Assembly (NCBI GenBank): GCA_023634235.1
Contig: JAMKCF010000012.1
Span: 4,694,329 to 4,758,328 of the forward strand
Reading direction: 5' to 3'
DNA length: 64,000 nucleotides
From: Pisaster brevispinus
Lineage: Eukaryota; Echinodermata; Asteroidea; Forcipulatida; Asteriidae
Of this stretch, positions 55,141-64,000 are shown piece after piece. The notes beneath the pieces were generated by a model, which was given only the letters and a program-made list of their open reading frames with translations, ran no database searches and had not been told where the DNA came from. Each line of letters starts with the position of its first letter. The stretch's first letter is position 1. Made by a program: the position numbers and the translations under genes.

Positions 55141-55887
55141 ATGAACGAGATGCATGGTTATTTGTGCGTGTTGACCGAGGATCTTCTTTTAATGTACCCA
55201 TCTATTATGAAGTTTTTTTTATTGTGTGTGCTACGTTATTATCATCAGAACAACCTTATTCTGAATGTTATAAAGGAATTAAACAATGTGGATTTCTATT
55301 GAATTCATATGCACAAGCTATGCAATTAGCCAATACAACAGTGAAGTGTTTACAATAGTAAGTTGTTTCCAATAAAATTGTAAGAATTTTGATTTGTGTT
55401 TTAAATACTTAATGAAATAAAAGAATTTGATATAAAAGAATAATTTTATGAAAAGTAAGCTCAGGTATCTCAGATATCTCAGATGCAGGGAAGTATTATG
55501 CCTGTTAAAGCATTTGATTTGGTAACTACATGTACTCTTTGGGGGGGGGGAGTAGATTAATTCAAATTCTTTAGTTTTCAATAAACAAACCATTCAGATT
55601 CAACAAACCTATGAAAACTGCCTCAACTTTGATTGTCAAGCTTTTTTCAAAAACATATATTGAAAAAGGACAAGCCTTCAGGTGACAACCATTGTAATTG
55701 ATCTCTTTTTTTATAAGTTACAAGTGTCTCCTGTGATAATTAAGATTCAAGTGTTAACGTATAAGGTGCACTGCCGTATAAGACGCAACATGACATTTGC
55801 CCACAGGCCCCATTCACTGCTGGTACTGTACATCAACACATACAGGAGTCATTGTGATGGTATAAAAACACTTACCACAACATAAAG

Positions 55888-56012
55888 GGATCGTCGATTT
55901 TCAAGATGTCACTCAAATCTCACCTGTTTACAAGAGCTTACTGTACAGTGCCATGAGCAATGACCGTTGGAATATGTTGCATGTAAATGTCACGATTGAT
56001 TGATTGATTTGA
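55888..56012 (+). mobile_element. LINE 3'-end scrap with (ATTG)n tail
   Basis: TTTTCAAGATGTCACTCAAA and TCTCACCTGTTTACAAGAGC correspond to the FKxxLKSHL-type end of the LINE ORF at 5260-5300, followed by a GATTGATTGATTGATT tail. Confidence 0.5.
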
Positions 56013-56061
56013 AAAGAAATGTATCAACTTTCTTATTGTGGCCTTCATTTATTTTTTATGT

Positions 56062-56247
56062 CTAGCAGCCATATAGTAACACCGATATGACAAGTGATCT
56101 GAACAGTCTTAAATTGATTTTCAATGAAAATTTGCTAGAGCTCCACATATTCTTCAGCTTCATAAATGACCTCATTGCTTTTCGAAGCCTGTTGCTCATG
56201 TCTTCTCCCCCTTCTCTTTGAATGCTCTGTTCAAAACACCGACACAA
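56062..56247 (-). pseudogene. reverse-transcriptase LINE fragment
   Basis: Minus strand reads RLRKAMRSFMKLKNMWSSSK, then INLRLFRSLVISVLLYGC and a stop. This matches the FxKLxxxW...TKLRLFxSxVxSVLLYG segment found near the end of LINE reverse transcriptases. Only about 60 residues survive. Confidence 0.65.
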
Positions 56248-56760
56248 CTCACATCATCTAAATCAGTACTTTTCACGTTTATCCACACAATAACAACACA
56301 AACTAATTGAGACACAAAGCAGTGTGTATTCAATTTTGTCTTTGATTCTTTATCAGTTAATTAACAAATGAACAAAATGCACTTACTTTATTACACTTTC
56401 CAATCGGTACAATTTGTCAAGCAATTGTTGTTGTTTTGGGGGCTTTTATCTTTTTAATACTTTAAACAGAATTTGTAAAAGAAAGTCTACTTCTCATACG
56501 TTTTATTTATCTTGTTTCATTTCATTAAAAATTTGTTCTTTTGGGGGCATTGATTTTTTCTCTTGAGTTCATTTTTGTAAAACTTTTTTTTTAATTTTTC
56601 CTCAAATTTTTTATAAAACTGTTTATTTTTGTTTTTCATTAAATATATGTACAAAAATCAATGTTGCATATTTGCAAGACGAATAATTTGAATACATTTA
56701 TTGGGTGCAATTCTCCTTAAGATATCAATATTGAGCCAACAATAGTGGGAAAATGCCACC

Positions 56761-57136
56761 TTAAAGGCAGGGTATACTTTGGTAATTGTCAAAGACCAGT
56801 ATCCTCACTTGGTGTATCCCAACATGTGCATAAAATAACAAACCTGTGAAAATTTTGGCTCAATTGGTCATGGAAGTTGCAAGAAAATAATGAAAGAAAA
56901 AACACCCTTGTTGCATAGAATTGTGTGCTTTCAGATGCCTGAGAAAGGCTTCCTGCCTGAAAAAGCATTTCTCAATCAATTTTGGGGGGTGAAACATTAC
57001 ATCTACATTACTTCAAAGGGTTTCGTTTATAACATGTTTTATAATATCAACAGCTCTCCAGTGCTCTCAAGTAATTTATTTACGTCATTAATTTTGTGGA
57101 GTACTTGTAGTTACCAAATGTATACCCTTCCTTTAA
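56761..57136. mobile_element. TTAA-bounded MITE (piggyBac-like), copy 2
   Basis: Starts TTAAAGGCAGGGTATACTTT; its inverted right end reads TTAAAGGAAGGGTATACATT. TTAA at both edges and about 25-bp inverted ends. Confidence 0.7.
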
Positions 57137-58858
57137 CGTAAACACTGAGGAAACAGATTTTGTGGACCCAAACACGCATTGCTGCTTACATAGAATTACA
57201 TGCTTTATAGGGTGCTGTTAAGAGTAAAATTCAGTGGTAAGCAGTGCAATGAAATTGAGCCCTGGTGAAACAAGCACCAACATTTAACATCCTTGAAATC
57301 CATTAAGAAAATCAATCACACCTGTGGAGATAAAAAAACTTTTGACAATCTTCATTTTCTTTTTCCAATTTCTTTCAAGCCTTACTTGCAGTTAACTTGG
57401 CTTGCCATTAACTTGCCAAACAAGTCTTATTCTTGTCCTTTTTTCAAGGTTCATATTTCAGTTATATACATCCCAAAGTATTAAACGAACTTCACTGCAA
57501 ATTTTGTTATCCTACTGAGTTCAAGTTATAAAAAACAGAAACTCTTTGCTCACAGTTTGTGAGAGCTAGTAACCTCTGAACTCTGAAATGCAAATTAACA
57601 TCTCAAGTTTATCACAGATTTCTTTTACCTAACATAACCTCACACCATACACGTTGTGACTATTTTATAGTCTAATTTTAGTACTGATTTACACTTGACT
57701 CCAAGAATTGACTAAAAATTTGCCATTTTAACAGCCAAGACAACTGCACTTTGTTGCAAAAGAAAAAACAAAACTAAAGAAACTTCTGGGTTAACTTTTT
57801 CTTCTTTTTACTTTAAACCAATAGTCTTTTCTCCGGTTAAATTCTTGTGGATGAACTAAAACACTTGTTTGTTTTTGTAAACTTTTTTCAACAAAAAATA
57901 AAGTTTTCTTTTCTTTTTTTTTCTTTTTTTTTAACACAAATTTAGTTTCACCAAACAAAGTGTAAAGAGATGTTTTCCAAATATGGCATAAAATTAACAC
58001 TACTTTACTTACTGTACCCGTATATTTTTGTCTCATTAAGTCTTTCTATATAAATCTTCTTTGTTTAAAATCCTTCCAAATGAATTGATAAACTCTCCTA
58101 ATTGCACTTTGTCAAGTCACTTCGTGACAAGTTGTTTTGCTCTGAAATTAAATAGAACAAATTTCCAGTCACCCCAATTTGGGCTGCCTTCGTCAGCTTT
58201 AATGGTTCAACAGATTTTGAGGAAACACCATCTTCTTCTCTCTCTTGTTTTTCTTCTTTCTCTTTCTTCTTTGCCTCCTTTGGCATACTAAAAAATGGCA
58301 CAATTTGTGGCTATATTGTTTCTTAACTTTTGAAGACAAAGTGCGTGGCACTTCTTTCCAAAAACTATAAATGTGAAGAGAAGTTTTGTACCACTTACCG
58401 AAATTGAATTTTAAAAACTAAATAGTTAGTATAATCTGCTTTTACAGTAACTGATTAATTTTAAGTGAACAACTGTTTTTCTTCTTTTTTTTATTTCTGC
58501 AAAAATATATATTTTTTTTTCATTAAATTTGTTTGTATTTGAGGGATGGTGCACTGTAACTTTGGGAAGTGCACACTCATTTCTCTAAACACATCCTAAA
58601 ACCAAAAAGTGGGAACAGAAATGAAGTGTTTTTGTGAATGAGAATTCAAATGACCGTCCAATGATGTTGGAAATATCACTGGTAGGTTCCGCAATGCTTA
58701 TAACATTAACCCAGGAAAAGTAAAGATCCTGAAGCAGCTTTGCTAGTCCATCTTTCATGCACTTTTTCTTTAAACCAAATCAAGTTTCCCTTTGTAAAAT
58801 TGCATCAATTAGTAACAATTAGCAGAGTGTTAGGAAAACTTACTACCTCGGTTCATGA

Positions 58859-58943
58859 TCATATACTCCTGTTGTTAAGCGTGTTACTTCTCTTATCTTT
58901 GCTATGGGGACGCTTGGCTGCTTTTACATCTATATCATGCGTT
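58859..58943 (-). CDS. CCNJ: cyclin-J coding exon 4 (stop codon)
   Basis: Acceptor ATATTTTACAG. It encodes THDIDVKAAKRPHSKDKRSN and ends NNRSI-stop at 58859. The HDxDVKxA motif matches the human AHDNDVKEAN region that follows the cyclin fold, which supports this exon. A GAG|GTAGTA donor-like site lies just past the stop. Confidence 0.75.
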
Positions 58944-61186
58944 CTGTAAAATATGGATGCACTATAACATTAGTATAAAAAATTGGTATAACGTTGAGGA
59001 TGATACTGAGGGTGGTGTAAGGTTGAGGATGATACAGAGGGTGGTATGAGGTTGAGGATGATACAGAGGGTGGTGTAAGGTTGAGGATGATACAGAGGAT
59101 GATACAGAGGGTGGTGTAAGGTTGAGGATGATACAGTGGGTGGTGTAAGGTTGAGGATGATACAGAGGATGGTACAAGGTTGAGGATGGTACAGAGGATG
59201 GTACAAGGTTGAGGAGGATAGTATAAGGTTGAGGATGGTACAGAGGGTGGTGTAAGGTTGAGGATGATACAGAGGGTGGTATGAGGTTGAGGATGGTACA
59301 GAGTGTGGTATAAGGTTGAGGATTATACAAGAATGACCATGACTACTGAGAGTAATACACAATTGAGAATGGTGTGAGAATCATAAATGATTGACGAGAG
59401 CACAAGATTAATGGAGATTCAACATTGAAGGTGTTGCAAAATTAGGTATGATTCAAGATTCAGGACAAAACGAGAGTGAGCTTAGTTTATAAGGTGGTTC
59501 AGAATGATCTAAGATTGATGTTGTTACTGATGACTATGGAAGGGTAATGACATCACCTCAACATGAGCTCAATGTAAGGCGCTACATTCTCCCACTTGAA
59601 CTGTGTGATCTTGGTTAGAGCGGCGGTCCAAGTTGGTGAGAATTGAAGACACACTCTTGAAGATGCTATACAGGCAGCAGCAACCAGTGATGGCTTGCAG
59701 AAAGAGAAGGCATGGTCTGTTGAGGAAGAAACAATAGTCTCATAGAGGGAGAGTTTCTCCCATTGAAAATCTGCTTCCTCTGCGTCTTGCAATACTACGG
59801 AATACCATCAACACCCACCTTCCTTCTGTCTTTACGTCCCTTGTTCAAACTTTACAGAACAAGTCTGTGTAAAAATTGTGAGTACATGTACTGTTAAAGT
59901 AGCTTGGGAATATAACATACCTTGAAGACTAATTTCAAGGAAGTAGTTTGTATACTTCTGTATGTAGATGTTGGAGAACTCATTACTCCTGCTGTCGTCG
60001 TGCTTCGTCTGACCGTTCCCCGATGCCTCCGTAAGGAAGTAACCCAGGAAGTGGGCAGCGGTGGGTGCTGCGACATTCCAGTCAAAGAACTGGAGGAGCA
60101 GCAGTTCCATCTGGAGGTAGTCCTCCTTGTTTGCGCTGGTAGTTGTGGACTGGGAGTGGTAGTTGCACAGCTTGGCGACTTTTTCTTCCCGCTCTTCAAA
60201 CTTTGCTGTTTGGTTTTTTAAAAAACGTGGTTACATATTAGTCAAGCGACCCACTATTGACTTGTTACATGGCATAGTAAAAAAAGAATCCAATGGGCTG
60301 TCATAATCTCCTGCAAAAGCAGGGCACAATTTCATAGAGCTGCTTAAGCACAAAAAGTAGGTATAATAAGCACAACAAAATTATGCTCTCCAAAATGAGG
60401 TTACCAACCGAAAAACCATGTCACATGTACCATCTGCGACTGGTTTCCTGCTCATTTTAGCTTTGCAAGAAATTTTGAAGCAATACTTTGTGATTAAGCA
60501 GCTCTATGAAACTAGTACCTGGGTAGCAAACTCAGGCAAATGAAGCATTGGTACAAAACCCTTTCTCTAAAAAGTACTTACTTTTAATAGGCCTGCTATT
60601 TGTTTTTACCCCGAACAAAGACAATGGCAAAACAGGGAGATGGCCAACATTAGGGCTAGATAGCTCAGTTTGTAGAGTGCAGGCACATTAATCCAGAGGT
60701 TACAGGTTCAAATTCAGCTCTACTCAAATTTTCTTTGTTCAACCCAAAATTATTTAAAATTCACCCAGTCAGTTTCCCTTGTGGTTTATGACTTGGATAT
60801 TTCCAAAGTTTTAAACAATGTTTAAACAAGTTTGCCTTCATTATTATGCATGGGAAAACTTCTTAAAATGAGAATCTGTGAGAGAGGTACATGTACATAC
60901 TGGCAATCTGGAGACATGTAAAAGCAAGTAGATGGAGCTGTGTCTCTTGAACTATGGCATAGCGATCCATAAACCTGTCCAGCATGTACACCCCCAGATG
61001 AAGGACATGACGATCTATCTCAAACTTCTCACAGAGTATGGCCATCCAGTCCACCAGGTACCGGCGGAGATGCTGCTGTGGAGACTGGCCAATGAAGACG
61101 ATCAGCCTCTCCTCCTTGTGCTTCATGTTGGTGTAGATGTCGGAGATGATGTCAGAGTTGGACCACCAATGGGATTCCTCGGCCAT
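58859..61186 (-). CDS. CCNJ: cyclin-J (whole spliced gene)
   Basis: Four minus-strand exons (61186-60901, 60205-59921, 59716-59557, 58943-58859) join into 271 residues. The N-terminal cyclin box has GQSPQQHLRRYLVDWMAILC, HLGVYMLDRFMDRY and KFEEREEKVAKL. The C-terminal cyclin fold has LLQFFDWNVAAPTAAHFLGY, YTNYFLEISLQDHAF and SLVAAACIASSRVCLQFSPT. These match cyclin-J/J-like. Cyclin-J binds Cdk-type partners and in flies acts in oogenesis; its role elsewhere is less clear. The C-terminus is about 100 residues shorter than human CCNJ, lacking the Gln/His-rich tail. All splice phases agree. Confidence 0.9.
58944..59556 (-). other. cyclin-J intron 3 with 29-bp minisatellite
   Basis: Mostly occupied by the tandem repeat 58991-59329. 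The remainder (59330-59556) is low-complexity, purine-rich on the plus strand. Confidence 0.75.
58991..59329. repeat. 29-bp minisatellite, about 12 imperfect units
   Basis: The unit is AGGTTGAGGATGATACAGAG plus GGTGGTGTA with GATGATACAGAGGATG-type length variants. Minus-strand open frames of 122 and 130 codons across it are by-products of the repeat. Confidence 0.9.
59557..59716 (-). CDS. CCNJ: cyclin-J coding exon 3
   Basis: The acceptor TTTCTTCCTCAACAG lets SLQ join DHAFSFCKPSLVAAACIASS exactly as in other cyclin-J proteins. It continues to ITQFKWENVAPYIELML. The donor GTGATG starts at 59556 reading down. An in-frame alternative acceptor lies 78 nt upstream. Confidence 0.9.
59921..60205 (-). 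CDS. CCNJ: cyclin-J coding exon 2
   Basis: The acceptor is CAAACAG (60206-60208 on the plus strand reads CTG). Encodes TKFEEREEKVAKLCNYHSQS, then MELLLLQFFDWNVAAPTA and FSNIYIQKYTNYFLEISLQ. The donor GTATGT starts at 59920 reading down. Confidence 0.92.
60321..60522. mobile_element. palindromic MITE-like element, family A
   Basis: From AGGGCACAATTTCATAGAGC to CAGCTCTATGAAACTAGTAC, with GTTACCAACCGAAAAACCAT and TGCGACTGGTTTCCTGCTCA inside. Confidence 0.65.
60653..60720 (+). mobile_element. tRNA-like sequence (SINE head or tRNA pseudogene)
   Basis: GGGCTAGATAGCTCAGTTTG resembles a tRNA 5' half with box A; ACAGGTTCAAATTCAGC contains box B. The acceptor stem pairs poorly, so it is not called as a functional tRNA gene. 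Confidence 0.5.
60901..61186 (-). CDS. CCNJ: cyclin-J coding exon 1 (start codon)
   Basis: The ATG is at 61186-61184, with MAEESHWWSNSDIISDIYTN giving the EGQWW-like start typical of cyclin-J. It covers the first half of the N-terminal cyclin box, up to QLHLLAFTCLQIA. The donor GTATGT starts at 60900 reading down. Confidence 0.92.
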
Positions 61187-61979
61187 GGTACATGTGTTTA
61201 ATCAGCAATAACGGCCAAGTTGAGTTACAGTCTTCAGTGCTTGGTTAAATGATAAAAAGGCTACAGTTGCGTACATTTTCATGGTAAAAGAAAATGGAGT
61301 AAAAAATACAGATTCGCAGTAGTTGGCATTTATTCTTTAAAGTCAGGTCACAATTAGGGTTAAGTCCCAAAGGTCAAGTGTCAGGTCCCATGGGTCAAGT
61401 GTCAGGTCCCATGGGTCAAGTCTCAGTTTGAGTTTGACATTTTATGGCTAGTCGCAATTAAAGTGTCAAGATATTCATTTCAGCATTTTCCCATTTTAAC
61501 CTCAAACAAAGCCATTTTGCTCTAAAACTTTGACAGAAGAATGATGATTTACCAAATAAATTTATTTCACTGAAATATATACTTGAGTCATCACAAATTA
61601 TGAATTGGTCTATGTTGTATATAAAGGAAGGCTATACATGTATCAAGAAAGTCAGAAAAGATACCGAGTCCAACCACCACTTATTATTCATTCATTTTGA
61701 CCAAAAGTAGTATCTTTACCGAAATAAGATATACTGAGTGTAGTATGGCGGTTGGATATAGCAACTTACCCTTTACAATGTCAAGTAAAAATCAAGTTCC
61801 AAATCCATAAAGTGATAGAATTGATTGAGACTTGAGTTAAAGTCACAAAACCAAATCATTATACATCCCAGCAACCAAAAGTGTCAAGCACTGTAGGCTT
61901 GAGTTACTGCTTTAAAACGACCTCCCTGACCAACCCCTTTTTAATACCTGCTGATAATAATAACATTTGAACAGGGGAT

Positions 61980-62092
61980 CAGTGCCGAATTTCACGGCTC
62001 TGCTTACCGCGAAATTCTGTGTTTACAGCTCACAAAACTATGTGCTTTACAGGGCACTGTAAGCAAAGCAGAGTCATGAAATTTGACCCAGT
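61980..62092. mobile_element. short palindromic element
   Basis: GCCGAATTTCACGGCTCTGC at the left is roughly inverted by GCAGAGTCATGAAATTTGAC at the right. A similar layout occurs at 57169-57265. Confidence 0.5.
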
Positions 62093-62465
62093 TTGGCTCA
62101 GTGGTTTCCTTCCATGCTTTTTTTCTGTGGACCCCTGTTAGAATCCCACCCGATTGCGTCTTTAAGCATTACATACCAAGTGTGGACGCGAGAACGTCCA
62201 TGCAATGTAGGGACTTGAAACACTGTATGGACTTGAGCTGTCCACACAGTGTTTTCACCAGTGTTGAGGAATATATTTTGTTAAGTGCACAAGCATGACA
62301 AGGCAAAGGAATGTCCAAAGTGTGAAACACAGAGCTGTGGTGGGTTTTCCCTATTGAAGTTTTCCTCCCACATCTAAAACCGAACAATTCTTCTCGTTTC
62401 CTGTTCATCATGTTATTGGTGCTAATTGTGCTTTTTGATGTGTAATGAATAAATGACAACATTTT
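62088..62465 (+). mobile_element. tRNA-headed SINE related to 17566-17812
   Basis: GTTTGGCTCAGTGGTTTCCT is a box A-like head. The tail GTTTTCCTCCCACATCTAAA, ACCGAACAATTCTTCTC and TGATGTGTAATGAATAAATG matches the copy at 17566. Box B has diverged (GTTAGAATCCC). Confidence 0.55.
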
Positions 62466-64000
62466 TTTTTTTAAACATGATGTCGAATGAAAACTATAAT
62501 TATTTGAACTGTTCACAAAGCAGGCCATCCTATCGGCAAATTCATTCAGGGCCTATTGTCTTGTGTTTCACCAATTTAGTTGATCCTTGTAATTGTAAGC
62601 GATTCAAAAGAGGGCGTGGGTCGTAAAAGTTTACAACAATATTGCCTGAAATTAGATTCACGGCATTAGGTAGGGATCAAAAGAAACAAAACACCAGCAG
62701 CATGGCGGTGCACATCCTAGCTGGGACAATCGTTTGTAGTCCGTCTTGGTCAGGTCCCCACGATCCCGACCGTTCGGAGGTACGAGAGTTACGATGACAA
62801 CTTAAGACAGTGCATGACAGAGTATAGGCAAAAATAAAATACACAGGGCTCGTAAATTAGTTGAAACTAACCTGGTATGACGTGCAAGCACCCTTTTATC
62901 CGATCAGCTGTAACAGCATTATTAATTTCCAACTCGGCGGAGATAATTTTGGGGAACTGTCACGTCCACGAACGCCGGTTTGAGAATGAAATGACACCAG
63001 CTACTCACTCTTGATCTTCAGGTCGCCCAAAATAAAGGTTGCGGTTGTTTTGTGGTGTTGGTATGGCGCCCTCTACGGAATTTCTTTACGCACGTGGCGC
63101 GAAAATATAGTCGAAAAATGTATCGAAAACCCGCGCCCCCCTCATCGGAAGCTATCGTGATTAGGCCTAAGAGTTACCTTGAAACACTATCAGTTTGGAA
63201 TCGTATACTTGATATTTGGAAGAGATATATAGTTGTCCTCTTTTATACAGATAACTATACTTAGGTTCAACCCCTTCCTAAGCTCACATTATTTTCTGGT
63301 AGGACTAGGGGTGAGTTAGCCCGAACATCTGACGTCACACTTCGAGGCTCGTGAATAACGCCAGTTAACCCGCAGGACTGTCCAATAGTATTTAAAAATT
63401 GGACTCTTGCAGTCATTGAAACGAAATTTAAAAAGACCCATTGATAACACGGATGGACGCCCGGCGTTCAATGTGCAACGCTAATATAAAACGTGAGCGC
63501 GACAAAGCATTTGAAAGTTATTGTCCTCATTCTACCTGTGAATTTTATTTGTTCAAAACTCAAATTAATGATTGTTTGAACAAGTTGTGGAGTATATGAA
63601 ATAAATCAAATAAAAGGGATCCATGTGTAGGCCTATAGATTATCACTTTAGTCGTTGAAATAATATGGACTGTTCCATCATTTCACTTGGCTTTGCCTCG
63701 TAAAATGAAACAGTCCAGATCTCAACTCTCGATCTAATTCTCTGCCATGACAATGTACTACAATATGCATCCATTTGTATAGTGTTTACATTTCACTTGA
63801 ATCTGGTTACTCGCCACAACCCAAGTTGGCTGTATTCTAGTTCGCTCGTCCCCAGCGCCTTGCCTTAAAACCAAAGACGCTGGGACGGGCAAACGTATCA
63901 AGCACGCTCATTGGTTAATGCTCAGTCCCATCATGCATCACACTCACACTGCAAGCACTGCACGCATGACGTACTTCCTGAACAAGAATATGTGCAAGCT

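Larger units (their letters stand above)
53868..58858. other. intergenic region between convergent HPDL and cyclin-J
   Basis: Contents: a SINE (53940-54095), MITEs (54183-54346, 54656-54889, 54919-55140, 56761-57136), LINE scraps near 55.9 and 56.1 kb, and AT-rich sequence that probably includes both 3'UTRs. An AATAAA at 55371 and an ATTAAA at 54643 could serve HPDL. TTTATT words on the plus strand between 57 and 58.5 kb could be cyclin-J signals. Confidence 0.6.
60206..60900 (-). other. cyclin-J intron 1
   Basis: It contains a family A palindromic element (60321-60522) and a tRNA-like sequence (60653-60720). Confidence 0.7.
61187..64000. other. upstream region of cyclin-J
   Basis: Probably 5' leader, first intron and promoter of cyclin-J. 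A donor-like CCAG|GTTAGT on the minus strand at 62872/62871 could end a 5'UTR exon. The stretch 62700-63150 is richer in CpG. It also includes short repeats GTCAGGTCCCATGGGTCAAG near 61380-61430 and a SINE at 62088-62465. The last kilobase shows nothing recognisable. Confidence 0.45.

Noticed and set aside
55131..55358. 75-codon frame followed by AATAAA at 55371
   Set aside because: The frame begins inside a MITE end and has no recognisable homology; it may simply be 3'UTR. Not called as a gene.
58962..59362. 122- and 130-codon minus-strand frames, Pro/Thr-rich
   Set aside because: They lie entirely on a 29-bp minisatellite inside a cyclin-J intron; openness is due to the repeat.
59717..59792. 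cyclin-J exon 3 beginning at an ATG near 59792
   Set aside because: Cyclin-J alignment joins SLQ directly to DHAF at 59716, with a better pyrimidine-rich acceptor; the extension is kept only as a possible isoform.
60653..60720. functional tRNA gene
   Set aside because: Boxes A and B are present, but acceptor and anticodon stems do not pair well; kept as a SINE head or tRNA pseudogene.
62169..62528. 119-codon minus-strand frame
   Set aside because: It overlaps a SINE body on the other strand and shows no recognisable domain.

Overview
This is animal (metazoan) genomic DNA: small exons with GT-AG introns, long introns full of degraded interspersed repeats, moderately AT-rich sequence, many (TTA)n tails and very frequent ACATGTAC words. 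Gene content, intron style and repeat types suggest an invertebrate deuterostome, most likely an echinoderm such as a sea star. That taxon call is inference. There is no bacterial gene organisation here, and most open frames of 60-120 codons are chance.

Three protein-coding genes can be reconstructed by splicing. (1) 739-37464, + strand: a PCGF3/PCGF5-type Polycomb RING-finger protein, 7 coding exons, 217 residues, with RING and RAWUL domains. (2) 47417-53867, + strand: a 4-hydroxyphenylpyruvate dioxygenase-like protein (HPDL), 5 coding exons, 471 residues, with all three expected metal ligands. (3) 61186-58859, - strand: cyclin-J, 4 coding exons, 271 residues. All splice phases close without frameshifts. 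HPDL and cyclin-J converge tail to tail.

The rest is intronic and intergenic DNA rich in mobile-element remnants: a 5'-truncated LINE (about 4607-5405), an RTE-like LINE end (9829-10137), two LINE scraps near 56 kb, several tRNA-headed SINEs, and many short palindromic MITE-like elements, some nested and two bounded by TTAA. There are also tandem repeats: 7 x 76 bp built on a tRNA-like SINE head, an exact 2 x 298 bp array, a 29-bp minisatellite in a cyclin-J intron, and a 129-bp duplication that copies the end of PCGF3 exon 5 with its splice donor.

The most interesting non-coding signal is a family of three related insertions (near 0.6, 14.4 and 30.9 kb). Each carries a hammerhead-ribozyme-like core (CTGAAGA, a stem with a 6-nt loop, then GAAA or a decayed form). 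The 14.4-kb copy has pairable stems I and II and a GAAACGTC segment, and stem II differs between copies in a largely compensatory way. This points to a Penelope-like element or retrozyme family. No toxin gene or recognisable virus was seen.
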